This document shows, in pieces, positions 17,267-26,125 of a stretch of DNA of 64,000 nucleotides. Both the position numbers and the translations under genes were made by a program. Each line of letters begins with the position of its first letter. Positions within the stretch are counted from its first letter, which is position 1. Source of the DNA: Gammaproteobacteria bacterium (GTDB lineage Bacteria; Pseudomonadota; Gammaproteobacteria; Arenicellales; Poriferihabitantaceae); NCBI GenBank assembly GCA_030432755.1, contig JAUILZ010000005.1, positions 62,001 to 126,000 on the forward strand, given 5' to 3'. A model generated the notes under the pieces. It searched no databases. It was not told the origin of the DNA and saw only the letters and a program-made list of their open reading frames with translations.

Positions 17267-19951
17267 TTACTGGTCGCCCTGTAACAATCCCAGCACGTAG
17301 TTCAGCACTCCGCCCGCGCGGTAGTAGGCCACTTCCGTCGCAGTATCCAGGCGGCAGGTACAGTCGATTTCCCGGCTGTCGCCGTCATCGGTCGTGAAGC
17401 GTACCCGGATTTGCTGCTTCGGACGCAGGGATTCCAGCCCCTCCACGGACACGGTCTCGTCGCCCGTGAGACCCAGGGATTTGCGCCCTTCACCCTCGGG
17501 GAACTGTAGCGGCAGGATGCCCATGCCCGCCAGGTTGGAGCGGTGGATGCGCTCGAGGCTCTCCGCGATCACCACCCGCACCCCGAGCAGCAGCGGTCCC
17601 TTGGCGGCCCAGTCGCGGCTCGAGCCGGTACCGTATTCGCGCCCGGCGATCACCACGAGCGGCGTTTCCTGTTCGCGGTAGCGCATCGCCGCGTCGTAGA
17701 TGAAGAGGGGCTCGGCGTCCCCCGCCATGCGGGTGTAGCCGCCCTCGCGGTCCGGGACCATCTCGTTGCGGATGCGGATATTGCCGAAGGTGCCACGCAT
17801 CATCACCTCGTGGTTACCGCGGCGCGAGCCGAAGGAATTGAACTGTCGCTTTTCCACTCCGGCGGCAATGAGGTACTGCCCCGCCGGGCTGTCCTCCGGA
17901 ATCGACCCCGCGGGGGAGATATGGTCGGTGGTTACGGTATCACCAAGCAGGGCGAGGATGCGGGCGCCTTCGATATTGCCGCCGCCGCCCTCGTAGTCGC
18001 CGTCGAAGAACGGCGGCCGCTGGATATAGGTTGACTCGGTGCCGAAGGCATAGGTCTTGCCGCTGCCGCCGTCGATGGCGTTCCAGGCGTCGTCGCCTTT
18101 GAACACGTCATCGTATTCCTTCGTAAACATCTCGTTGCTGACCACCTGAACGAGCTCGGCGATCTCCGCGTTGCTCGGCCAGATGTCGCGCAGGTAAACC
18201 GGCTCGCCGTTGGCGCCTTCGCCCAGGGGCTCGGTGGACAGGTCGATCCGGGTGGTGCCGGCGAGGGCGTAGGCCACCACCAGCGGCGGCGAGGCGAGCC
18301 AGTTGGCGCGCACCAGCGGATGGATCCGGCCCTCGAAGTTACGGTTGCCGGACAGCACCGAGCTCACCACCAGGTCGCCCTCACGCACCGCCTCGTCGAT
18401 TTCCGGTGGAAGTGGCCCGGAATTGCCGATGCAGGTGGTACAGCCGTAACCCACGAGGTTGAAGCCAAGGGTGTCGAGGGCGTCCTGGAGCCCGGTCTTC
18501 TCCAGGTAGCGCGTCACCACCCGCGACCCCGGGGCGAGCGATGTCTTGACCCAGGACTTGCGCTTCAGGCCCTTTTCCACCGCATTCTTTGCCACCAGTC
18601 CCGCCCCCAGCATCACCGCCGGGTTGGAGGTATTGGTGCAGGAGGTGATGGCCGCCACCACCACGTCGCCGTGGCGCAGGCTGTCGTCGCTGCCCGAAAT
18701 GGGTTGACCGTCTTCGATGTTGTCGGCTCTGCCCGAATCCGCGATCACGGCCTCGGTGGCGACGCGCAACTCGCGCATCGGCACCCGGTCCTGGGGCCGC
18801 TTCGGCCCGGCGAGGTTGGGTTCCACCGAGGACAGGTCCAGGGTCAGGGTGGAGGCGAAGTCCGGCGCGGGATCGCCGTCCTCGCGCCACAGCCCCTGGG
18901 CACGGCAATAGGCCTCCACCAGCGCGATGGTGTGCTCGTCCCGGCCACTCAGGCGGAGGTAGCGCAGCGTCTGCTCGTCCACCGGGAAGAAGCCACAGGT
19001 GGCGCCGTACTCCGGCGACATGTTGGCGATGGTGGCGCGATCCGCGATGGGCAGGTGCGTCAGGCCATCGCCGAAGAACTCGACGAAGCTGCCCACCACG
19101 CCGTGCTCGCGCAGCATCTGCACCACCCGCAGCACGAGGTCCGTGGCGGTGATGCCCTCCCCGAGCCGGCCGCTGAACTCGAATCCCACCACGTCGGGGA
19201 TCAGCATCGACACCGGCTGGCCGAGCATCGCGGCCTCCGCCTCGATGCCGCCCACGCCCCAGCCGAGAACGCCGAGGCCGTTGATCATGGTGGTATGGCT
19301 GTCAAGCCCCACCAGGGTGTCGGGATAGGCGAGCAGGCCGTCATCGTCCTCGCCCGTCCACACCACCTTCGCGAGGTATTCGAGGTTGACCTGGTGGCAG
19401 ATGCCGGTGCCCGGCGGCACCACGCGGAAATTGTCGAAGGCCTGCTGGCCCCACTTGAGGAAACGATAACGTTCGAGGTTGCGCTCGATCTCGATGTCCA
19501 CGTTCTCGCGGAAGGCCGCCTCGGAGGCGAAGCGCTCGACGCTGAGGGAATGGTCGATGACGAGGTCCACCGGGCTCAGCGGATTGACCCGGGTCGGGTC
19601 GCCGCCGCGGTCTGCAAGGGCGTGGCGCATTGACGCGAGGTCCGCCACCGCGGGCACGCCGGTGAAATCCTGCACCAGCACCCGCGCGGGGTGATAGGTG
19701 ATCTCCTGGTCCACCGCCTTGCCGGCGCTGCCGGCGAGGGCCTCGATGTCGTCGCGGGTGGATTGCTCGCCGTCCTCGTGGCGGAGGAGGTTCTCGAGCA
19801 GCACACGGGTCGATTTCGGCAACCGCTCGATCGCCGCGATGTCCGCCAGTTCGCCGCCGCGCAGGTGGAAGTAGTCGTAGGCGCGCTCGCCCACCTGGAG
19901 CGTCGCGCGGGAGTGAAAGCTGTCTTGGGATTTTGTCATGGTTGTATCCAT
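17267..19951 (-). CDS. acnA: Aconitate hydratase AcnA
   Basis: An 894-residue monomeric aconitase (E. coli AcnA has 891). The three cluster cysteines are present: one in AITSCTNTSNP and two in GYGCTTCIGNSGPLPPEI. The IRP/AcnA-type active-site segments LVIDHSLSV, GLDSHTTMINGLGVLGWGVGGIEAEA and REYGTGSSRDWAAKG are intact. It interconverts citrate and isocitrate in the TCA cycle, as does the citrate synthase at 62.5 kb one step earlier. The start is ATG 19951, with ATG 19939 as an alternative four codons in. No terminator is visible downstream before yejA's upstream region. Confidence 0.96.
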   Translation of the reverse strand: MDTTMTKSQDSFHSRATLQVGERAYDYFHLRGGELADIAAIERLPKSTRVLLENLLRHEDGEQSTRDDIEALAGSAGKAVDQEITYHPARVLVQDFTGVPAVADLASMRHALADRGGDPTRVNPLSPVDLVIDHSLSVERFASEAAFRENVDIEIERNLERYRFLKWGQQAFDNFRVVPPGTGICHQVNLEYLAKVVWTGEDDDGLLAYPDTLVGLDSHTTMINGLGVLGWGVGGIEAEAAMLGQPVSMLIPDVVGFEFSGRLGEGITATDLVLRVVQMLREHGVVGSFVEFFGDGLTHLPIADRATIANMSPEYGATCGFFPVDEQTLRYLRLSGRDEHTIALVEAYCRAQGLWREDGDPAPDFASTLTLDLSSVEPNLAGPKRPQDRVPMRELRVATEAVIADSGRADNIEDGQPISGSDDSLRHGDVVVAAITSCTNTSNPAVMLGAGLVAKNAVEKGLKRKSWVKTSLAPGSRVVTRYLEKTGLQDALDTLGFNLVGYGCTTCIGNSGPLPPEIDEAVREGDLVVSSVLSGNRNFEGRIHPLVRANWLASPPLVVAYALAGTTRIDLSTEPLGEGANGEPVYLRDIWPSNAEIAELVQVVSNEMFTKEYDDVFKGDDAWNAIDGGSGKTYAFGTESTYIQRPPFFDGDYEGGGGNIEGARILALLGDTVTTDHISPAGSIPEDSPAGQYLIAAGVEKRQFNSFGSRRGNHEVMMRGTFGNIRIRNEMVPDREGGYTRMAGDAEPLFIYDAAMRYREQETPLVVIAGREYGTGSSRDWAAKGPLLLGVRVVIAESLERIHRSNLAGMGILPLQFPEGEGRKSLGLTGDETVSVEGLESLRPKQQIRVRFTTDDGDSREIDCTCRLDTATEVAYYRAGGVLNYVLGLLQGDQ

Positions 19952-20063
19952 TTATCCGTGGGATACCGGGTATCCACCCTATCATGCCCTGAAAATTTTC
20001 CAATCCCGCGTCCGGCTCGCGGGACGAAAGTATGGTAGAAGCATCGCCTTCACCGGACTGCCA

Positions 20064-21251
20064 ATGAAGCGCGACAGGGCCATACTTCTCATGGCCGCCG
20101 GCCAGATCCTGACCTGGGCGGGGCTCTACTACGTGTTCCCGGCGCTGCTGCTGCGCTGGGAGCAGGACCTCGGCTGGTCCAAGTCAGGGCTCACTGCGGC
20201 GATCACGCTGGCGGTATTCCTCTCCGCCCTGGCGGCGCCGCTGGCCGGACGGCTGATCGACCGCGGCCTCGGCCCCCACTGGATGGCGGGCTGCACCCTG
20301 GTGGGCAGCGCCGCGCTGTTCGCCTGCTCCTTCATCCAGCAGGGCTGGCAGTTTCTCGCGCTGTGGGCGGTGATCGGGATCTGCCTGTCGGGCACCCTCT
20401 ACGAGCCCTGCTTCGCCATGGTCACCCGCGCCCGCGGCGCCGGGGCCAAGCAGGGCATCATCCTCATCACCCTCATCGCCGGCTTCGCCGGCGCCATCAG
20501 CTTTCCCTCGGCGCACACCCTCGCGGAGGCCTTCGGCTGGCGCGATACCCTACGCGTGTTCGCCGTCGTGGTGGCGCTGCTGGCGGCGCCCCTCATCTGG
20601 CATGCCGCGCGCCTGCTGGAGGCGGACGCCGACGCCACCGCGCGCGCGACCGCGGAGGATCCCAGGCCCGCCGGTGGCTACCTCGCGAACCCGGTGTTCT
20701 GGTTCCTCGGCGTGGGCTTCGCCCTGCTGGCCGTGGTCCACGGCGTGACCCTGCATCACCTGCTGTCGATCCTCGACGAGCGCCGGGTGCATGCCGAGGT
20801 GGCGGTGCTGGCGGCGTCATTCATCGGGCCGATGCAGGTGGCGGGGAGACTGGTGATGGTGGCGGTGGAAAAACACGTTTCCCACCACGGCATCGCCGCG
20901 TCGACCTTTATCTTCATGGGCCTTTCCATAATGCTGCTGATCGCGGCCGGCGGCGCGCCCACCCTGCTGGTGCTGTTCGTCATCCTGTTCGGTGGCAGCT
21001 ACGGCGTGGTGAGCATCATCCGCCCGGTGATCGCCCGCGACCTGCTGGGACAGTCGGGCTTCGGCGCAAAGTCGGGGGCGCTGGCGCTGCTCTACCTCTG
21101 CGGCACCGCCTCGGCGCCGTTTGTCGGCGCGCTACTCTGGGAGATCGGCGGCTATGGCCTGGTGCTGCCGCTGCTGGTGGGTTTCGCGGCATCGGGTCTC
21201 GGCCTGTACCTGTCCGCGAACCGCCTGGCAGGATCGCGTAAGGGAGGATAG
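20064..21251 (+). CDS. MFS transporter
   Basis: A 395-residue, roughly 12-helix permease. Motif A between helices 2 and 3 reads PLAGRLIDRGLGPHWM, and the second half begins near residue 205 after a short hydrophilic linker (EADADATARATAEDPRPAGG). It resembles the oxalate:formate/monocarboxylate-type MFS branch, but the substrate is not evident. It is divergent from aconitase with 112 bases between. It is less GC-biased downstream: the next gene marks a change in composition. Confidence 0.8.
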   Translation: MKRDRAILLMAAGQILTWAGLYYVFPALLLRWEQDLGWSKSGLTAAITLAVFLSALAAPLAGRLIDRGLGPHWMAGCTLVGSAALFACSFIQQGWQFLALWAVIGICLSGTLYEPCFAMVTRARGAGAKQGIILITLIAGFAGAISFPSAHTLAEAFGWRDTLRVFAVVVALLAAPLIWHAARLLEADADATARATAEDPRPAGGYLANPVFWFLGVGFALLAVVHGVTLHHLLSILDERRVHAEVAVLAASFIGPMQVAGRLVMVAVEKHVSHHGIAASTFIFMGLSIMLLIAAGGAPTLLVLFVILFGGSYGVVSIIRPVIARDLLGQSGFGAKSGALALLYLCGTASAPFVGALLWEIGGYGLVLPLLVGFAASGLGLYLSANRLAGSRKGG

Positions 21252-21372
21252 CCCGGAACCCGGCGGGAGTTTTTCTGGAGATCGTGGATAATCGGTTCGT
21301 TTTCGTGGCGTGCCGGCATGCATTGCGTTGGTTGAGCTTCGGCCGGGGCGATTACCTGATTGTTGGGTGTTG

Positions 21373-22437
21373 ATGAAAAAAGCCATATTCGCAATTGCGC
21401 GTTACCTGCGATTTCTCCGCGTCGCGCTCCGCAGCCCCATTGCCGGCACGCTGAGGCCCGGGGACTGGCGATGGGTCTTGCGGGGCTATCAACCCGAAAC
21501 GGTACGTCTTCTCGACCTGACCGCAAAGAACCACAGCGGATACATGCGGGACATCGACAAGAAACGTGTCTCGACCAACACCAACGAAGGGTTCAGCCGG
21601 CTTTTCAACAACAAGATCGAATTCCAGTTCTTCTTCGAGAACATATTTCCATTGCCGCGCCTGTACTGCGTGATCCTCGATGGCAGAATCCTGCCGGGCA
21701 GCCCGAACTACGCGATCATGGAACCGATGGAAGCCCTCGAAAAGGGTATTTCACTGGTGTTCAAACCGGTGTTCGGCGGCATGGGCAGGGGCATCTGTTT
21801 CGCCAGCAAGGAAGGAACCGACTATGTCATCAACGGCGAGCCCCGTAGTGAAGGCGGCATGGCGGAGTTCCTGTCCGGCCTGCACCAGTACATGGTCTGC
21901 GAACGTATAGAACAGCACCCGAGTTTAAGAAAACTGTTTCCCGGGACCATCAACACCCTCCGGGTTCTCACGGTCAGGGACCCCGGCAATGGTGAAATCG
22001 GGATCGAGCTTGCCGTACAGCGCATCGGCACCACGCTGTCCTTTCCTACGGATACGTTCGGGCGTGGCGGCCTGGGCGCTGATATCGACCTCGAAACGGG
22101 CACCTGTGGTGTTGCCGTGAGGCGCAGCGAAACCTGGAGCAGGGAGGCGTATACGCAACATCCGGACAGCGGCGAACAGATTACAGGCAAAAAGGTGCCG
22201 CACTGGGAAGAGATCAGGGGCACGCTGCTGGAGGGATTGTCCAAGTACCCCTATTTCGACTACGTTGGATGGGATGTCCTCGTAGCCGAAAACGGGTTCT
22301 ATGTGATCGAAGGGAACCACAATCCCAGCAATCACCTGATGCAGGTCCACGAACCCCTGCTTGCCAGCCCCCTGCTTCGCAGGTTCTATGTAAGTCGCGG
22401 CATCCTTAAGCGCGAGACTGCCAGCAGTCCAGCCTGA
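21373..22437 (+). CDS. Sugar-transfer-associated ATP-grasp ligase (first of two)
   Basis: 354 residues from ATG 21373. ATP-grasp features are clear: nucleotide-binding Lys and glycine loop LVFKPVFGGMGRGI (Lys131), CERIEQHPSL and NTLRVLT, then GWDVLVAENGFYVIEGNHNPS with the Mg ligands Glu313 and Asn315. This fits the ATPgrasp_ST family (related to alpha-L-glutamate ligases), whose members are proposed to join an amino acid or other carboxylate to an amine. It faces its paralogue at 22487 across a 49-base gap. Spot counts show lower GC here (33 of 60 at 21541-21600) than in aconitase (41 of 60 at 18361-18420), hinting at transfer. The substrate is unknown. Confidence 0.8.
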   Translation: MKKAIFAIARYLRFLRVALRSPIAGTLRPGDWRWVLRGYQPETVRLLDLTAKNHSGYMRDIDKKRVSTNTNEGFSRLFNNKIEFQFFFENIFPLPRLYCVILDGRILPGSPNYAIMEPMEALEKGISLVFKPVFGGMGRGICFASKEGTDYVINGEPRSEGGMAEFLSGLHQYMVCERIEQHPSLRKLFPGTINTLRVLTVRDPGNGEIGIELAVQRIGTTLSFPTDTFGRGGLGADIDLETGTCGVAVRRSETWSREAYTQHPDSGEQITGKKVPHWEEIRGTLLEGLSKYPYFDYVGWDVLVAENGFYVIEGNHNPSNHLMQVHEPLLASPLLRRFYVSRGILKRETASSPA

Positions 22438-22486
22438 CGCACTCGATGGCCGAAAGGGGTCCGGAGTCCGGCCAGGTCCGGATCCG

Positions 22487-23635
22487 TCAGTCGTTGCCGG
22501 TCGACACCGGAAAAGCGAGCGGGTCGATCTGGTGGAGAAGGTCCCTGGCGCCGCCGAACAACTGGAGCGTCAGCAATCCCCAGTTGTCATTCCCCTCGAT
22601 GACTACCGGGCCGGAGTCGGTTATCGCCACGTCCCAGCCAATGCTGGGAACATATTCAACGACCCGGTGTGCGGCTCTCGCCAGATCCACGGCGGCGAAG
22701 AAACGGGGAATCCGAGGCCCGGAAGACAGCAACTCATTCAGCGATCGTATCGAGGTTTCGTCAGTTCCCTTCGTGTACTTGACGTTACCGGTCAGGCTGC
22801 CTGTCTCCGCGTCTATTTCGCAATAGAATCCCCCCCACTGGACATTGTCGACCAGTCTGCCCTTTCCGCCGACCTTCAATCTGGCAGCCGGCGCCAGAAT
22901 CTCGTCTCCGGAAGCAAAGGTGAAGATCCTCAGCGTGTTGACGGACGACGGGTTGAACATGGCCATCGCTTCATCCTGGTGGATCAGTTCCTGAACGATC
23001 CAGTCGCCAGCCTGAAGATACTTCCGGTCTCCGGCCGAAAGCGCATCCCCATCCACGCCCGGGATCGTTGAACCGGGAGATCCCAACAGGAAGAAGGAAT
23101 CATCGGGACCTCCCGACAGCTTTCCGGCCTGCTCTCCGTATCTTTCCTTGACCAGCGCGGCGCTTCCCGCCTTTACCAGCGCATCGACAGACTCGACGGG
23201 ACGGCAGAACCGGTCACTGACCCTTCCCTCGGAAATCTGCCCGAAAATCGCGGGCACCGCGATCCCGTGATACTCCATCACCTTGTTGAAGAGGACCTTG
23301 TCCCGCAGGATAACGACATGGGCAGCGTCCCACGATCCCGCATCGTCGCCCCTCACCGGTTTCGCCCGGTACCGCAACAACTCCCGGGAACTCACGTAGG
23401 CATCGGGAACGGAATCCGGTGAGTCCAGACCGTACTGGAAGTAGTTGCCACAATGCTCGCCGTGCGCAAGATACCAGCGCACCATGTCCCAGAGAATATC
23501 CACCCGGGTTTTCCGTTCCGATTGAGGCAGGCTGCTCAGGCGATCGGCATTTCTCGCTTCATGGAGAATAGACCGCGCCACCCTGGCTGCGCGCCGGAGC
23601 CTCCTCTTGGGATGCTGATACATTGTGGTCTCCAT
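22487..23635 (-). CDS. Sugar-transfer-associated ATP-grasp ligase (second of two, divergent N-terminus)
   Basis: 382 residues; ATG 23635, with an alternative ATG four codons later. The C-terminal half matches the neighbour: VQELIHQDEAMAMFNPSSVNTLRIFTF, GGFYCEIDAETG and GWDVAITDSGPVVIEGNDN with Glu347/Asn349 as metal ligands. The N-terminal half differs (basic leader, then DILWDMVRWYLAHGEHCGNYFQYGL), and the usual KP-glycine loop is replaced by LVKERYGEQAGKLSGG. It may be active with an altered nucleotide pocket. It is the last gene of the minus-strand series 27084-22487 and convergent with its paralogue. Confidence 0.78.
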   Translation of the reverse strand: METTMYQHPKRRLRRAARVARSILHEARNADRLSSLPQSERKTRVDILWDMVRWYLAHGEHCGNYFQYGLDSPDSVPDAYVSSRELLRYRAKPVRGDDAGSWDAAHVVILRDKVLFNKVMEYHGIAVPAIFGQISEGRVSDRFCRPVESVDALVKAGSAALVKERYGEQAGKLSGGPDDSFFLLGSPGSTIPGVDGDALSAGDRKYLQAGDWIVQELIHQDEAMAMFNPSSVNTLRIFTFASGDEILAPAARLKVGGKGRLVDNVQWGGFYCEIDAETGSLTGNVKYTKGTDETSIRSLNELLSSGPRIPRFFAAVDLARAAHRVVEYVPSIGWDVAITDSGPVVIEGNDNWGLLTLQLFGGARDLLHQIDPLAFPVSTGND

Positions 23636-23781
23636 CCTTCAGTGTTGGAGCGCGACGGATATCCTTCCATCATTCTCCCACAGATGGATTAGGGGAAAAA
23701 GCAAGGTTCGCGGACCCACCCTTGCAAGACCCGGCTACTGGCAAATCCGTCGTACACCGCCGATACCCTGCAGCACCCGAC

Positions 23782-24885
23782 CTACACTTCCCTGCCGGGA
23801 CAGGATTCCAACAGGCACTTGACCACCCGTTGCATCTTGAACGAGAAAGAACCTTTCACCAGCACACAATCGCTATCATTGACCAGTTCGACCATGCTGC
23901 GCGCGCATTCCTTGCTATCCCGAAACCAGTAGTGTGGACTGTACAGTCTTGCCAACTCACCAACACCAACCACGACATCGGCGCATTCATGTGCGTACTC
24001 GCCGATCTCCCTGTGGTACCTGGCGGATTCACGACCGAGTTCGTTCATCTGGCTCAATACCGCGACTCGACGAGCGGTTCCCGATGCCGTTTCCCGGAGC
24101 GTGTCCAGACCGAGTTTCATGGAGAGCGGACTGGCGTTGTAACTGTCGTCGAGCACGATAAACCGCTCGAGTTCGAAGCGTTTCAACCTGCCAGCCACGG
24201 GTTTGTACGTCGCAAGCGCAGCGAGGGTCGCCTCCCGTGGAATGCCCCGGTGTTCGGCAATCGCCCGGGCGACTCCGCTTGCAAGTTCCTCCCCCCTGCC
24301 CGCAATCCGGATCACGCGTGCCTTTGCCTGTTGTTCCAGGTACCCGACCTGTTCGTGACCATCCCCAAGAATCACCAGTCCTTCGCCGGGCACGGCCCTG
24401 ACCAGCGCCCCCTTTTCCCGCGCAACCCCTGCCAGGGTTTCGAACTGGTCGAGATGGGCGGGCCCGATGGTCGTAACGACGCCGATATCCGGGGGTGCAA
24501 GTCGCGCCGCACGCGAAACATGGCCATACGATCCGGCGGCGACTTCAAGCACCAGCACCCCGGGATACCCGCGGGTCAGGGCGAGACGTATGGCGCGAAA
24601 CGGCAGGATAAACGCCGTCCGCATCCGCTTCCAGTTGCCCGAAATCCAGCGATCGAACAGCAGGATGGTGAGCGGCACACCTACGTCGTTGTTCATGTTC
24701 GCCGTCGTGCTTTGTACTTTCCCCACCAGTCGGATCGCGGTCGGATGAGACAGTACGGTGGCGATCATGCCAGTGGTGGTGGTCTTGCCGACGGACCCGG
24801 TGACCGACATGATATACGGGCGTTGCGCGAGCACGACCAACCTTGCCCAAGGGTACAGCCAGGCGGCGAGAACCCGGTCGTTCAT
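23782..24885 (-). CDS. MurF-like Mur ligase lacking the N-terminal UDP-binding domain
   Basis: 367 residues from ATG 24885. The P-loop TGSVGKTTTTGM begins only about 30 residues in, followed by MNNDVGVPLTIL and VLEVAAGSYGHV (MurF-type central domain), TIGPAHLDQF, REKGALV, and the C-terminal ligase domain with FIVLDDSYNASPLSMKLGLDTL. True MurF is about 450 residues because domain 1 holds the UDP-MurNAc. Without it this protein probably ligates an amino acid or peptide to another carrier. Residues before the P-loop (WLYPWARLVVLAQRP) are rather hydrophobic. Gaps of 92 and 146 bases separate it from its co-directional neighbours. Confidence 0.8.
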   Translation of the reverse strand: MNDRVLAAWLYPWARLVVLAQRPYIMSVTGSVGKTTTTGMIATVLSHPTAIRLVGKVQSTTANMNNDVGVPLTILLFDRWISGNWKRMRTAFILPFRAIRLALTRGYPGVLVLEVAAGSYGHVSRAARLAPPDIGVVTTIGPAHLDQFETLAGVAREKGALVRAVPGEGLVILGDGHEQVGYLEQQAKARVIRIAGRGEELASGVARAIAEHRGIPREATLAALATYKPVAGRLKRFELERFIVLDDSYNASPLSMKLGLDTLRETASGTARRVAVLSQMNELGRESARYHREIGEYAHECADVVVGVGELARLYSPHYWFRDSKECARSMVELVNDSDCVLVKGSFSFKMQRVVKCLLESCPGREV

Positions 24886-24977
24886 GAATTTCGGCAATGG
24901 GCAACCTCGCGGGAACTGCAATCGGGCGTATTCTGCATCCCCGTTGCATTGGTCGCCATCAGCCCGGATCGGTCCTG

Positions 24978-25418
24978 TCAGCCGGAACGGGAAATGGGGA
25001 TCCAGTCCGCCAGGAACACAACGGCAACATAGCGCAGCAGCTTGCCACCACCCACCAGCACGAGGAACAGCGGCAGCCGCACCCGCATCACACCGGCGAT
25101 GAAGGTCAATGCATCGCCGCCCACCGGCAGCCAGGCGAAGGCCAGGGACCAGACGCCGTAGCGCTGGAACCATCGCTGCGCCCGCGCCACGTCGGCCACC
25201 TTCACGGGGAACCATCGCCGGTCCTGGAAGTGAAGCAGGAAACGCCCGAGCCACCAGTTCACCACCGCGCCCAGGGTATTGCCGAGGGTGGCCACCGCCA
25301 CCAGCAGAAAAGGATCGTGCCCCGCCCGCAGGAGCGCGAACAGGATGACCTCGGAATAGAACGGCAGGATGGTGGCTGCGAGGAACGATGCCGCGAACAG
25401 CCCGGCGACGGCCAGCAT
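24978..25418 (-). CDS. YqaA-family (VTT/DedA-like) inner-membrane protein
   Basis: 146 residues from ATG 25418. It matches the YqaA pattern: LAATILPFYSEVILFALL, TLGNTLGAVVNWWLGRFL and AFAWLPVGGDALTFIAGVMR, the last being the conserved re-entrant VTT segment. DedA/VTT proteins are linked to lipid-carrier or phospholipid flipping, though YqaA itself is uncharacterised. Its ATG comes two bases after the stop of the amidotransferase gene, indicating a common transcript. The longer open frame upstream is antisense-type noise inside that gene. Confidence 0.85.
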   Translation of the reverse strand: MLAVAGLFAASFLAATILPFYSEVILFALLRAGHDPFLLVAVATLGNTLGAVVNWWLGRFLLHFQDRRWFPVKVADVARAQRWFQRYGVWSLAFAWLPVGGDALTFIAGVMRVRLPLFLVLVGGGKLLRYVAVVFLADWIPISRSG

Positions 25419-25420
25419 GG

Positions 25421-26125
25421 TCAGGTCGTGCTGGCGCGCCGCCGCGCCGCAGCCACCAGCCACTGAAACAGGCGCCGCTGGCGCGGCAGGTAGAGCAGGT
25501 ACTCGGGATGCCACTGGACGCCGAGGATCTCGCGCCCGGCGTTGTGCTCGATGGCCTGGGGGAAGTCGTCGAGGTCGCGCCCGCTGACGTCGAATACCTC
25601 CGCGGGCCGGTCGATGGCCTGGTGATGCAGGCTGTTGATCCGAAGCCGGTCAGTGGAGAACATCGCCTCCATCCGGCTTCCCGGCGACAGCAGCGCCGTC
25701 TTGCGCGGCAGGATGGTGGAGAAATTGGAAGTCGCCCGGCGCATGGGCCGGATGTCGGTATGCAGGTCACCGCCGCAATGGGCGTTCAACAACTGGTAGC
25801 CGCGGCAGATGCCGAGTATCGGCAGGTCGCGCTCCAGCGCGTAGCCGATGAACTCCCGCTCCAGCGCGTCGCGATCCGGGTCGTAGACCGCCTTCGGTTG
25901 CGCCTCGGCCTGGTAGATCGACGGGTGAATGTCGTCGCCGCCGCTGATGACCACCCCGTCGAGGCGCTCGCGATCGACGTGGTGGCGCACGCTGATACGC
26001 AGAGGAACGCCACCGGCGAGGCGGATCGCGAGGCGGATGCATCCCCACGACACCGACCAGGCCCGGTGGTTACCGGTTACGCCGATAACAGGTCTTGTTG
26101 TATCCGATCCAGTTCCGGATGCCAA
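25421..26125 (-). CDS. Class I glutamine amidotransferase-like hydrolase (peptidase C26, gamma-Glu-GABA hydrolase family)
   Basis: 234 residues from a proposed TTG at 26125, preceded by GGGGGAG five bases upstream. No ATG or GTG fits. The strand start RPVIGVTGN, VVISGGDDIHPSIY, nucleophile Cys107 in LGICRGYQLLN, and His206/Glu208 in GVQWHPEY form a complete catalytic triad. The family hydrolyses gamma-glutamyl amides (PuuD-like). The first 49 bases overlap the amidoligase gene. Pairing of Amidoligase_2 with a class I amidotransferase is a known gene neighbourhood, proposed to make and trim gamma-glutamyl-type amides. Confidence 0.8.
   Translation of the reverse strand: MASGTGSDTTRPVIGVTGNHRAWSVSWGCIRLAIRLAGGVPLRISVRHHVDRERLDGVVISGGDDIHPSIYQAEAQPKAVYDPDRDALEREFIGYALERDLPILGICRGYQLLNAHCGGDLHTDIRPMRRATSNFSTILPRKTALLSPGSRMEAMFSTDRLRINSLHHQAIDRPAEVFDVSGRDLDDFPQAIEHNAGREILGVQWHPEYLLYLPRQRRLFQWLVAAARRRASTT

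Noticed and set aside
18320-19633. Plus-strand frame opposite aconitase
   Set aside because: Antisense to intact acnA motifs; no recognisable domain.
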